Positions 45,456 to 57,172 of a stretch of DNA of 64,000 bases are shown here, piece after piece. Below the pieces are notes generated by a model. It was not told the origin of the DNA and did no database searches. It saw nothing but the letters and a program-made list of their open reading frames with translations. The first letter of the stretch is position 1, and each line of letters starts with the position of its first letter. Position numbers and translations under genes: made by a program. Where the stretch lies: positions 248,001-312,000 of the forward strand of contig JABRWF010000003.1 of assembly GCA_018343915.1 (NCBI GenBank). Direction: 5' to 3'. The stretch is from Agroathelia rolfsii. Its lineage: Eukaryota > Basidiomycota > Agaricomycetes > Amylocorticiales > Amylocorticiaceae.

Positions 45456-47239
45456 GGTGACTAAGAAGAAGGGTCCGTAAGGAATTTGCTGGACAGTAGC
45501 CGCAGACAATTTATACCGGAAGCGCCAGGTGAAATGGATGAAGAGAGTATCCGCCGGTTAGGAGAAGTGTACCAACTGCCGAAGCCGATTAACTCGGAAA
45601 GATCGCTTTATTTCCAGCAAATTCGGATATAATTCAGGTCGTCGTTTCGCGCTCCTGACGCATAAGCCAGGGCGTCTGAAGGTTATTGATCATTAAAAAA
45701 AAATAGTACTGCATGTTGCTTGGGTATGCAGGGAAGAGGCAGAGGCTAAGCCATCATTTGGATCATATCCTACAGCCGGCGCGTGGCAATCAGTCAGGCA
45801 CAATAGAAAAAAAAGGAAAGAAACAAGAAGCATGTCGATCCCCTGAAGAAGCATTGCAAGCAAAAGCGTTTGAAAGATGTTGCTTGTTCATTGCTATCTA
45901 TTTGATTTTCGTTCTCCTTTTGAAGACGCATTCTCGAGTAAATAATCAACTATTGCACCCGATTGCTGTATGGTTCCCATGGCCTGCGTCACCTATCCGG
46001 CGTATCCTCCGAGAACCTCATGTCTCTCTTTCACTATTCACATGAGTATAATTTACTGAATCGGCCACTAAAATTTTTGTTCTTTCTGCACATGTGCCAT
46101 GTACGATGTTGGGGTCAAGAATATATCTACAGATGGAATGAAAACGACTTGACAATTGCCAGGTCGATCGTCTATGTCGTCGCGATGGTGATCCTAGTTG
46201 CCGTACACCGGCAGGAGCTCCGAAACTGTTCCTTGCCCGAACCCGTTCGATTTTGTCATAGCGTTTTATGTCAACTCTATCAGTCCAGGTACCTCAGTCT
46301 GGATCATATTCACCGGATTGCATACGGGACCGGTACTTGTATACAGTAGAACCTGTCTAAAGTCTTTCGGCTATAAAGTCATAAACTTCTTTTGCTTCCC
46401 AAGTCTGTAAAGTCATATTTCCCCACGCCAGAGAATCTGCTTAGTCACACGCCATATAAGGCATGTTCCCGAATGCTATGCAAGATAATTTCCAAATAAA
46501 GCATCATGACAAAGCATTGCTCTACTGACTTGGACTACCGGCAAAACTCTGGCCCGGAGTGAGTTTATTTTACTCATACCTTAGTAAAGTCTTAATCCCC
46601 TGGGCTTGGCACTACCGATCATAAGACTTAAGACAGGTTTGACTGTATCTTGATTTATACATCGCACAGTATATGAATAGAACACACTTCTGTTAAATAA
46701 TTTTTGAGAGTTGTAATGATAGTTGCAAACTAGAACCATGGTTTTCCGTCGGTTTGGCCATCCTTATTTTATTTGAATAATAAAAGGACACGCACAAGGA
46801 TCACAATATTTTTCCTTGTGAATCTCCACTGCGCATACATCACTTAGAAGTTTCTTATGCAGGCTTCGAAGTATTGGATCATTGACTAACTCGGAGGTCT
46901 CAACACATAAGGGAAACGATACTGGCATCATCCACAATGACGATCTGTTTCCTATACACCTCAAAATTCTCAAAATTGAATGTGAAATGATGCTTCATTG
47001 TGCACAACAATAATTGTATATACATAATCTGATCATCATTCTCAACTTGAAGCACTCAACACAGTCTTGCAAGTCAACGGCGGAGTTACAAACACGTGAA
47101 GCGGAGCCACAATCCAGCGTGAGCGTGACCTTTGTCATCGTAACAGGCCGTCACAAGTACCACCCACTCCTCATTCCCGAAGCATTAGCTTGCTTCAAAT
47201 CCCTTGCTCCGTCCTCGTCCTCCTTCCAGACCTCCTTAA
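45456..47239. other. Large intergenic region, GMC / eIF2A divergent
   Basis: About 1.8 kb. It contains the MITE at 46342-46647; the rest has no recognisable coding sequence. The frame at 45713-46045 has no domain. Confidence 0.55.
46342..46647. mobile_element. Second Tc1/mariner-like MITE, 306 bp
   Basis: The left end reads TACAGTAGAACCTGTCTAAA and continues GTCTT; the right end, read inward on the other strand, is TACAGTCAAACCTGTCTTAA continuing GTCTT: 22 of 25 positions match. Ends are TA-CAGT as in Tc1/mariner or pogo elements. The core repeats TAAAGTC several times (near 46374, 46407, 46585) and holds no transposase. Confidence 0.75.
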
Positions 47240-49565
47240 ATGGCCTCAAATATCTCCCAGCAGTACGCTTGTGAGCGCTCTATACTTTAATGTACAGTTT
47301 CTATCAGCCGTTTCTGACACGCTCGTTGCGACTTAGTCCGTGCACAGAAGAGCCTAGGTCTCATCGGTGGCTCTCCCAATTACGATCCAGTTGATGGCTT
47401 CACTGGACCGGATGTCCCCGCACGCACATACAAGTACAGCTCTGATGGGAGACTTTACGCCTATGCATTGCCTACGGTGTCCGTACAACAAAACTCTCAT
47501 CTATCGCATCACAGGGGATGATTGACATGAAATTTGCGATCGCAACTGTAGGGTCAGGATATATCAGGCAGAGGGTGCGCAACTGCTCAAGGAACTCGCG
47601 CTATCCAACGTCTACGAGCTGAACTTCTCTCCACGGGCGACCTACCTTTCAACCTGGGAGCGGCCGGGTGCGTTCTCCTTTTTTGACGTAATCTTTCATT
47701 GCATATCTTCATACTCGTGAACAGTTAAGCTGGAGGACGGCGCCCAACACAAGAACCTGCGTATTTTCTCCGTCTCGACTGGCGAGGAGCTCGCCTCGTT
47801 TTCGCAAAAGTCGCAAGAGAATTGGGATCTACAGTACACCATCTCCGAGTCGCACGCGATCAGGCTCGTCAGTCAGGAAATCCAAGTTTTTAAACCCGCA
47901 GAATGGTCCAAGGGTATTGTTGACAAGCTCAGAGTAGAGGGTGCTACCAGCATTGCTCTCAGTCCCGGCCTGAACCCGTCCGTGGCTGTTTTCGTTGCGG
48001 AGAAGAAGGTACGTAGGTTGATGGTACTCAGAACACCTTTTCAATACTAACGCGTCTCGGTGTAGGGTGCTCCTGCTAGCATTAAAATCTACGGCCTGTT
48101 GTCTCTTTCATCGCCACCGACATGCCAAAAGACGTTCTACAAGGCTGATCGGTCTCAGATCAAATGGAACACGCTCGGAACACAGGTCCTTTTACTTACC
48201 CAGACGGACGTGGATGCCAACAACAAAAGTTACTATGGCGAAACTGGGTTATACTTGCTCAGCTCTGTCGGCAACTTTGACTGTCGTGTTACGTTGGACA
48301 AAGAAGGTCCAATTCACGATTTTACTTGGAGTCCCAACTCTAAGGAGTTTGGTGTCGTATATGGCTGTTGGTCTTCATGATCTCTCTTATTATCTCGTAC
48401 ACGGCTCATGGCGCAAAACAGATATGCCTGCCAAGACGGTGATATTCGACCAACGTGTCAAGCCTGTGCATGATTTTGGCTCGGCGCCGCATAACTTTAT
48501 CTCGTTCAACCCCCATGGGCGCCTTGTCGCCTTGGCTGGCTTCGGTAACTTGGCCGGCAAAATCGATATTTTTGACCGTCGCACGCTGAACAAAGTGACG
48601 ACGATTGACGCGCCCAACACGTCACACTGCGAATGGTCGCCTGACGGACGTTTCTTGCTCACTGCGACGCTTTCGCCGCGTCTGCGGGTGGACAACGGCA
48701 TCAAGATTTGGCACTGCACTGGCCCGCTTATGCATGTTCACCTCGTTGAGGAGCTCTACCAGGTCTCCTGGCGCCCCACGTCCGTGGACGATGTCCCACC
48801 GTTTGGACAGGGCTTGCCGCCTGCGCCCGCACCGAGCGCGAGCGTCGCGAATCACGCAGCTCTATCAAAGCCGGCACCGACCAAACCCGCGGGGGCTTAC
48901 CGTCCACCCGGTGCACGGGGCCTGGCGACCCCGTCGATCTTCAAGCGTGAGGACGAGGGCGGGGTACCCTCTAGTGGTACATCGTCACCGCAGCGCTCGT
49001 ACAGTCGCAGCCCTGCGCCACCTGGGTCTGCGCCGAATGGGCATTATCAGAATGGCAATGGACATCGGAAGTATGTGCCTGGTGCGCCTCAGTCTCCGCC
49101 GCCGGGCGAGGGAGGCGGCAAGGCGCCGAAGAAAAAGAAGCAGCAAAACCAGCATAGCAAGGATGAGAGGCAATCGAACAATAATGCCAACAACAATAAA
49201 CAAAATGGCAATTCGCGCAATGTCAGCCATTCTCCTGCTCCGCGCGCTGGATCGATGGAGATCAAGTTGAATGGGCTGCCGCAGGATGTAAGTACGTCGG
49301 TGCCGCCGACGCCCGGCGGGGAGGGAGGACTCGATCCTACCGCCAAGAAGATGCGGAACCTCAACAAGAAGGTAGGCTGCCTATCTTTATATATGGTAGT
49401 TGCGGTCAGCTCACTGTGTCTTTATGTTTATAGCTCAAGGCCATCGACGAGCTCAAGGAGAAGCAAAAGCGTGGTGAACGTCTGGAGGCCACGCAACTTA
49501 AGAAGATTGAGGGTGAAGCGGAGATCAGGAAGGAGCTGTCAGAACTTACGCAGCCTGCTTCGTGA
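47240..49565 (+). CDS. eIF2A, translation initiation factor 2A
   Basis: A cytosolic WD-repeat-like beta-propeller protein that can bring initiator tRNA to ribosomes independently of eIF2. The start exon 47240-47270 reads MASNISQQYA and is followed by RAQKSLGLIGGSPNYDPVD. Landmarks are AYALPTVVRIYQAEGAQLL, FSPRATYLSTWERP, ENWDLQYTISESHAIRL, KWNTLGTQVLLLTQTDVD, SYYGETGLYLLS, DFTWSPNSKEFGVVYGYMPA across an intron near 48373-48420, FSFNPHG-like FISFNPHGRLVALAGFGNLA, and HCEWSPDGRFLLTATLSPRL. A proline/glycine-rich basic linker (48800-49340) leads to the C-terminal helix LNKKLKAIDELKEKQKRGER. It ends in QPAS at 49565. Family identity is firm. Confidence 0.94.
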
Positions 49566-51264
49566 TGATGGGTCCTGTATCCATATCTATTTTCCTTCTC
49601 TCTCTCCTCTTCTACGGTCCCGCATTTGTTTTTACCTTTTTCTATAGTATCATTAGCATCATCACTCTCTGATGCTCATGAACTATGCATGCATTTCAAT
49701 CTTGCTGTTCCTCACCATCACTTCTCTTTTCTGGTTTGTGAGCCGTCAGCGTACCTGTGTGCTCGTTTACGGAGCAGTGATTTTTTTCACCGGCTTGAAG
49801 ATGACGACGACGACGATGATGATGATGGTGATGACTCCAACTTTACAATATATACTATGCTGGATGTATTTATAAGGGCAATTACTAGGGGTATAATCAA
49901 GGGTGTACTACGGATTGGAGAAACTGTCATGTGTTGTGAAGGCAACTTTTTTGAAGATGAAACCGGTAGTTTCCGTCAGTTGCGAATGTCGGAGGCGGGG
50001 CTGTGTTTGCGGACATTTTTGAAGCCATATGGCTACAGCAGCCACTAGCACCACCGGCAAAGATGATGCCTATGTGATCTCACTTGCTGCAACTCCCATC
50101 CTTGCTTAGGTACTGGCAAGTCTGAGTGCATATTCGAGACTTGGGCCTAGGTAAAACATTACCTGCTTCGAAACGATCTTCCAAGCCTTTGACTACGGTA
50201 CAACCATCAAAGCATCCTGGAAACTAGGCGCTGAAGTCGATAAACGACCTCAAGGTTGCTACTGCATGGAGTGCACATCCATCATCGTCATCATCCTCAT
50301 CTTCGACACCATCACCGACACCATCAACGCCTCTTGATGCAACGTCCACTTAAACAGTTTATGCTTCTCTCGGTGTTTGATAGAATGCGTTTGTTAGCAT
50401 CCCACTCCCAGTGGCGTTGTGCTGACACGCATATGCTATTTGCTCACTCTGCATGATACATTTTTTTGGACCGTTTGACTATTTCTCCGTGCCGTCGAAT
50501 GGCCGAAGAGTAATTCTGATTTCTCCATATTGTGTTATTCTTCGTTCTGCGCAGCCCGGGAGTCTCAACTAATGTGCCCTATACGGTAATCACATTTAAA
50601 TTACAGACCACCTCGTCATTGACCTATGTTTGACCATGGACGCCAGGCAAAGTACCCCTGATATTATTCCCGATGCCGCCAATTGATTAGGACTTGAAAT
50701 GCTCTCTTGATTATGTCTATCTTTGAGACGTTATGACACCACCATGATCGCTCCTTCCATTTAGTATATTGTGTGGGCTTGTGTATGCACAACAGATCGT
50801 CTCTCGGTTACGTCCTCGTAATCACAGTCACAAGCAGTGCCCCCCGGATCAGATTGAATCCATGTCGCATTGATCCCCCTTCCTCCTGGTACGCATCCAT
50901 GCATGCGTGAGGTGCACAGAATGATGCGGATGATGGAAGGGGATGAGATGGCAGTGGTATCCCCGCTTGATCAGCTTGGAGTCTTCCATGCCGTGGGTGG
51001 CTCGATAGGGATGGTAAGAAGTATAAAAGCTCGTGGTTCAACCGAGCTATGATTCTCCAGCAGTGCTCACTTCCACACACCAACACATCCTCTTTTCTCT
51101 TCGAGGCACCGGTTGCCCTCCTCACGTTTTCTTTCTTTCGTTCGCTCTTCGTTTTTTTTTCGACTCGCTCTTCTTTTCATCGACGATCATCCCGAGACTC
51201 ATACACACTCTCCTTCTTGATTAATTCTCTTTAACTTTCATCCTCTTAATCACCTAAGTTCAAA
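49566..51264. other. Intergenic region before the repeat-peptide gene
   Basis: 1.7 kb with short GAT/CAT repeats (49800-49830, 50270-50330) and no gene I can support. Its right end is the promoter of the repeat gene. Confidence 0.5.
51022..51029 (+). promoter_or_regulatory. TATA box of the repeat-peptide gene
   Basis: TATAAAAG lies 236-243 bp before the ATG, followed by a pyrimidine-rich leader (51120-51240). This layout is usual for strongly expressed fungal genes; the leader length is inferred. Confidence 0.5.
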
Positions 51265-53367
51265 ATGGTTGCCTCCTCCAAGATCGTTTTTGCTGCCGCC
51301 GTCGTTGCTGCTTCCACCCCTGCTTTCGCAGCTCCGTGAGTATACCCCCTATCATTCTGAATGGAGATTCCATGAGGCTGACTATATGCACATATACAAT
51401 AGCATTGATGCTCGCGCCTCTTCTTCTGGCAAGAGCTCTTCTTCTAGCACTGGTTCTTCGATTGCCAGTGGTGTCCTGGGTAGTGCCGTCTCTGGTGCTG
51501 CCAACTCGAGTAAGTTATACAATTATACCTTAAATATGATAGTTTTGACATTGATCTGATTTTTATTTAACAGTCGTTACCGAAGGCATTGAGGGCATTG
51601 AGAGCCTCTTCCACCGTGAGCTTGAGGCCCGCGCCTCCTCCTCTGGTAAGAGCTCTTCCTCTAGCACTGGTTCCTCGATTGCCAGCGGCATCCTGGGAAG
51701 CGCTGTTTCTGGTGCTGCTAACTCAAGTAAGTTATACAGCCGTCCTAAATTTGATAGCCTTGACATTAATCTGATCTCACCTTTATCAAATAGTCGTCAC
51801 TGAGGGAATTCAAGGCCTCGAGAGTCTGTTCCGCCGTGAGTTCGAGGCCCGTGCTTCCTCTGGCAAGAGCTCCAGCTCTGGCTCCTCGATTACCAGTGGC
51901 GTCCTCGGCAGTGCTGCCTCTGGTGCTGCCAACGCTGGTGTTACCCAACTCATCCAAGGCATTGAAAGTCTGTTCCACCGCGAGCTCGAGGCCCGCGGTA
52001 TCGGCAGCGACATTGCCAAGAGTGCTGCTAGTGGCGCTGCCAACGCTGGTGTGACCCAGCTCATCCAAGGCATCGAGAGTCTCTTCCGCCGTGAGGTCGA
52101 GGAGCGCGGTATCGGCAGCGACATCGCCAAGAGCGCAGCTAGCGGTGCTGCTAACGCGGGTGTGACGCAGCTCATCCAGGGCATCGAGAGCCTACTCCGT
52201 CGCGACCTCGAGACTCGTGGCGTTGGCAGCGACATCGCCAAGAGTGCCGCCAGTGGTGCTGCCAACGCTGGTGTGACCCAGCTCATCCAGGGCATCGAGA
52301 GCCTCTTCCGCCGTGAGGTCGACGAGCGCGGCATTGGCGGCGACATTGCCAAGAGCGCAGCGAGTGGCGCCGCCAACGCTGGTGTGACCCAACTCATCCA
52401 GGGTATCGAGAGCCTCTTCCGTCGCGAATTGTCCTCCATCCCCGAGGGACACGGTCCCGAGATCAGCACCGGCCTGACCCCGGCGCAGATTGCGAGCCTC
52501 CTCAACACCTTCCAGAACCGTGGTATTGGCGGTGACATCGCCAAGAGCGCCGCCAGTGGTGCCGCCAACGCGGGTGTTACCCAGCTCATCCAAGGCATCG
52601 AGAGCCTCTTCCGTCGCGAGCTCGAGACCCGTGCTTCATCTGGCAAGAGCTCTTCGTCTGGCTCCTCGATCACCAGTGGCATCCTTGGAAGTGCGGCTTC
52701 TGGTGCTGCCAACGCTGGTGTCACTCAGCTCATCCAGGGTATCGAGAGCCTCTTCCGCCGCGAACTCGAGACTCGCGGTATCGGCAGTGACATCGCCAAG
52801 AGTGCTGCTAGTGGCGCTGCCAACGCTGGTGTGACCCAGCTCATCCAAGGCATCGAGGGTCTCTTCCGCCGTGAGGTCGAGGAGCGCGGCATCGGCAGCG
52901 ACATCGCTAAGAGTGCCGCCAGCGGTGCTGCTAACGCGGGTGTGACGCAGCTCATCCAGGGCATCGAGAGCCTGCTCCGTCGCGACCTCGAGACTCGCGG
53001 TATTGGCAGCGACATTGCCAAGAGCGCCGCGAGCGGTGCCGCCAACGCTGGTGTCACTCAACTCATCCAGGGCATCGAAGGCCTCTTCCGTCGTGAGCTC
53101 GAGACCCGTGCTTCGTCTGGCAAGAGCTCTTCGTCTGGCTCCTCGATCACCAGTGGCATCCTTGGAAGTGCAGCTTCTGGTGCTGCCAACGCCGGTGTCA
53201 CTCAACTTATCCAGGGCATCGAGAGCCTGTTCCGCCGTGAGCTTGAGACGCGCGGCATCGGCAGCGACATCGCCAAGAGCGCAGCAAGCGGTGCCGCCAA
53301 TGCTGGTGTGACGCAGCTCATCCAGGGCATTGAGGGCCTCTTCAGGAGGGATGTGGATTTGGATTAA
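51265..53367 (+). CDS. Secreted tandem-repeat precursor, putative Kex2-processed peptides
   Basis: A 634-residue protein from exons 51265-51335, 51403-51509, 51574-51726 and 51794-53367. MVASSKIVFAAAVVAASTPA is a signal peptide with cleavage near AFAAP. All the rest is 14 tandem units. Most are 37 residues: an acidic spacer ending in Arg (ELETR, EVEER, DLETR), then GIGSDIAKSAASGAANAG, then VTQLIQGIESLF, then Arg-Arg. Five units replace the GIGSD part by an ASSGKSSSS segment (48 residues when complete). Twelve units end in Arg-Arg and two in His-Arg. No transmembrane, cysteine or enzyme motif exists. The layout fits fungal Kex2-processed repeat precursors such as Ustilago Rep1 or Candida Ece1, but the peptide itself matches nothing I know. 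Predicted products are weakly charged and amphipathic at the C-terminal half. A structural cell-wall role without cleavage is the alternative. Confidence 0.85.
51403..53352 (+). repeat. 14-unit coding tandem repeat (111- and 144-bp units)
   Basis: Unit ends, taken at the dibasic codons, are at 51612 (His-Arg), 51832, 51976 (His-Arg), 52087, 52198, 52309, 52420, 52612, 52756, 52867, 52978, 53089, 53233 and 53344. Spacings are 111 bp for GIGSD units and 144 bp for ASSGKSS units; one unit is 192 bp because of an insert. Units 3-6, 9-12 and 13-14 repeat the same order of types, so there is a higher-order repeat of four units. Confidence 0.92.
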
Positions 53368-53793
53368 AGGATTGGATTGTTTTTGATTATTAACTTTTTG
53401 AAAAAGAGCGGGCAATGAAAGAAAATGTGCCGCCCTACGACATCATGACAAGTATATTATTTATTTAACTTATCTCTAGCACATAATGTACTTTGTCTGT
53501 ACAGGGTAACTGCAACTATTGGATGTGTTGGACCTGTGTTTGTGAAAATATTTGTCGATATATATGCTGTTTATCAAAAATGATACCAAGAGGAGTGTAG
53601 TAAGATAACAAAAAGATAAGGAAAAGTCTTGTAATCGAGTAACAAATACTGAAATGATCGGTCGCGTGGCGGCCGGCAGCTTGATGAGAGGCCATAATTG
53701 GCGTGTGGGGTCAGACCACTTTCTCCTCTGTCTCTCTGCTGCAATCGTCTCTCGCCCCGGGCATCCTCTCCACCCTCCCACCACGTCCCGAGA
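53368..53793. other. Short intergenic region, repeat gene to GH5
   Basis: 426 bp holding the 3' untranslated region of the repeat gene and the promoter of GH5. Nothing else seen. Confidence 0.5.
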
Positions 53794-56467
53794 ATGCCCC
53801 AGATACCCAGATACTCGCCAGCTACTGGAAAACCAACCCCAGACTACTTTATTCATACTCTCGATTCGAACTTCGTCGATAACCATGGTCGAACCCTGCT
53901 CTTGCGCGGCGTAAACTTGTCTGGTGCTAGCAAGGCCCCCGTTGAACAGCAATCACAAGTACAAGAGGGCTTCTGGGAGGAGGCGGAGAAGGGCGGACTG
54001 AGCTTCGTCGGAAGGCCGTTGAACGTTGATGACGGCTCGGCAGATATTCATCTACGGCGTCTCAAGGGATGGGGATTTAACATGCTAAGATTTCCAATAA
54101 CTTGGGAATCCCTAGAGCACGAGGGCCCGTAAGCTATGCATATTTTGCTAGAAAACCACAGTGAAGTCTGACAGACAGTCTACAGTGGGAAATACGATTA
54201 CAACTTTATGGACTATACGATTCGAGTGCTTAGGAAATGCAAGGAATATGGTTTCAAAGTGTACCTAGACCCGCATCAGGATGTAGTAAGTGAACTTGAA
54301 ATTCGTGTTTGTACCGGTGTCTTCACTAAACACCTTGTAGTGGTCTAGATTCAGTGGTGGCTCTGGAGCACCATATTGGACTATACCCGCGTGCGGTATC
54401 AACCCACGCAACTTCACCGCTACCCAGGCCGCCATCGTTCATTGCGAATACCCATCAACTCACGATGCCGACCCTGCCTCGTTCCCCGCCATGATCTGGT
54501 CGACCAACTATGGCCGCCTCCTCTCGCAAACCATCTTCACCCTCTTCTTCGCCGGTCGGGACTTTGCTCCATTATGCGTCATCGATGGCGTCAATATCCA
54601 AGACTACCTGCAGCAGCACTACATTGCCGCCTTTGGAGTGCTCGCCGACCGGATCCGCGACGCGGGTGGGCTCTACGATGAATGCATCATCGGATGGGAT
54701 AGTATGAACGAGCCGTTCGAGGGCCTTGTTGGATGGCAGGACCTCAACGTCGCTCCCACATCTCAAGGGTCGACGTTGAAGAAAGGCACATATCCATCTC
54801 CCGCACAATCTTTCCGTCTAGGCATGGGCCAGGAACAGACTGTCGATCACTGGTCGTTTGGTACCTTTGGCCCGAAGAAAGATGGGACAGTTACGGTCGA
54901 CCCTAAGGGGTACAAGATCTGGTCAGAGCCTTCGACCGAGCCCAATGGCGTGCATTCACGATGGGGGTGGAAACGTGATCCCAAGTGGAAATTGGGCACC
55001 TGCGTTTGGGCGTTACATGGTGTCTGGGACGTCGAGACGGGATACATCCTCCGACCCGACTACTTCCAGAGGACTCCTGGGTCCAGTGAAGCTGTCGAGT
55101 TCGTTTCAAAGTACTGGAAGCCCCATTTCGAGGTATATGCGCGACGTCTTCGTCAGGCCCATCCTGAGGCTATTCTATTTGTCGAGCCACCTGTCTTCGC
55201 ACTGCCTCCTCCTGTGGATGAGGAACATCTTAAGGGTCGATGCGCATATTCAGGACACTATTATGACGGCCTGACACTTATCACTCGTCACTGGAGTTGG
55301 TTCAACGCGGACGCACTTGGGCTTTTGCGTGGGAAATACAGATCAACGATCGAGGCGGTCAAGATCGGTGAGGGTGCGATACGCAAGTCTCTTCAGGAGC
55401 AGTTGCACATGCTTCAAACGGACGCGGATATCCTCGGCCCGTATCCGACCATCATTGGGGAAATCGGCACGCCATTCGATATGGACGGCAAACGCAGCTA
55501 CGGCTGGACAGACAATGGACGTTATCTGGGTGATTACTCTCGTCAACAGCGCGCGCTCGACGCGAGCTTGAACGCCGCCGACGGACCCAATAGGTTAAAC
55601 TATACCGTTTGGACATACGTGCCTGACAACTCGCACGAGTGGGGAGATGGTTGGAACATGGAAGACCTCAGTCTCTGGAGTGTCGACGACATGCGTAAAT
55701 TCAAGCCTAGGATCGGCGCCTCCATGTCCGCCTCCTCGTCGACGGCTTCAAGTATCAGAAATAGCAAAGGCAAGGCCAGAACATTTGTACGACAGGTGTC
55801 CGACTCTGTGGCTTCTTCCACAGCGACGCTGCAGACGGCATATGTTCAGTCGGAGCAGCCTTCTCCTATCTCGAATTGGCGTAACGCTTATGACTTCCTC
55901 ACCGACGGTGCACGTGCCGTTCAGGCATTCAGCAGGCCATTCCCAGTCGCGACCGTTGGGCTTCCTCACAGTATCCAGTTTGATATCAAGAAGGCCGAGT
56001 TCAAACTCACTGTGCTCGTGCGCCCCGAAGATGCACCCGTACGAAACAGACATGGTGATGGTGCAAGTGGTGATGACGACCTTGCTACGGAGATCTACGT
56101 CCCCGTCGTTACCTATGCACACCCGAGCCTCTTGCCCGTGGACGAAGACGAGGACGGGTTCGCCAACAAAGACAGCCTTGACTCGCTCACTGATACGGCA
56201 CCATCGTTCTCAACCCATAATCTGGCAGACTCGGCCCAGGTGGATGTTTCGGTTAAAGTGAGCGCTGGACGCTTTGCGATCGAGGGACAGACGCTCCGTT
56301 GGTGGTATCCTGTTCCGTCAGAGGGCCGGGAGCCAGTAGAGTATACTCTAACACTCACGCGGGGTGCTGGACCTATCAAATTTTCATCTTCTGCGGATGT
56401 TGGTGCTGGTGGATTTTGTTCCTGGTTGGATACGTTCTGTCCTCCAGACATTTGTACTATCATGTGA
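53794..56467 (+). CDS. GH5 glucosidase, EGCrP/steryl-glucosidase type
   Basis: An 853-residue family GH5 beta-glucosidase, exons 53794-54128, 54186-54285 and 54341-56467. It resembles the fungal endoglycoceramidase-related proteins (Cryptococcus EGCrP1 and EGCrP2), which remove glucose from glucosylceramide or ergosteryl glucoside. Landmarks: [66 protein letters not shown] with the acid/base Glu of [16 protein letters not shown], and [19 protein letters not shown] with the nucleophile Glu. A C-terminal beta domain follows (about 55900-56400). There is no N-terminal signal peptide, which fits an intracellular enzyme. It is followed by a sterol glucosyltransferase on the same strand. Which of the two lipids it prefers cannot be told by reading. 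Confidence 0.9.
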
Positions 56468-57172
56468 AATATGTGCGTTGATGCCACGGAAGGCACCAAG
56501 TAGCAGGGTTTTTTTTCTTTCTCTTATAAAGATTCAGGGAGTAAGAAGTGATATCTTCTTGCGTTCCCTCGTTGCCTACAATTGATGCTATTGATGACTG
56601 GACATGACCTTTTTTTTTTTTGCTTGCTACATATGCTACGATAGGATTCCATTTTATCTTGTAAACTGCAATCTTGTGTATTCATATTATTGACCTTTCA
56701 TTTTTATTTATTTTACATCACCGATGATAATGCATACAATCGAATATTTATCGAAAAATGGAGATTGGTTTTTGATGATAATGGTGTCTGTTAGATCAGA
56801 AGGTCTGAATATCGTGATACATGATGCGGATCACATGCAGCTGCAGCCGCGGCGAGAGGCAGCTCAATAGCCACTGGCAGGAGCCGCAGTGCGTCATTGT
56901 TGACGGCCGCACGTAGTACGCTCAGGCTAGTACAAGCATCAAACCAGTGGATTTCTCAGTCACTGGCAATATCGTGGTCATCGCTCGAATACCAGGTCTC
57001 TATACCAGCTTGTTCAATTGTGTTCTACTGTCTGCTGGTCTTCCATTTCCAAGTCATCCAGCTTGAAGCCACTGAGCTAACCAAACTTGAACTAAGTGGC
57101 CGATTGTTTTGCGTTTCTCAACTCAGACATTACAGCACGTTTCAGTGCAGTAATTAAATTACCATTGCTGAA
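56468..57172. other. Intergenic region, GH5 to sterol glucosyltransferase
   Basis: About 700 bp, A/T-rich at first and then mixed. No gene or repeat recognised. Confidence 0.5.

Noticed and set aside
51982..53343. Resemblance of GIGSDIAKSAASG to cationic amphibian-type antimicrobial peptides
   Set aside because: The unit is near neutral to slightly acidic and Ala/Gly-rich; only the first residues look alike, so no such activity is claimed.
51403..53352. Regular repeats considered as a CRISPR-like or satellite array
   Set aside because: Units are 111/144 bp, all in one reading frame with silent differences, and follow a signal peptide; this is coding repeat.
51810..53415. Long minus-strand repetitive frames opposite the repeat gene
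   Set aside because: Mirror of the tandem units; no signal peptide or promoter on that strand.
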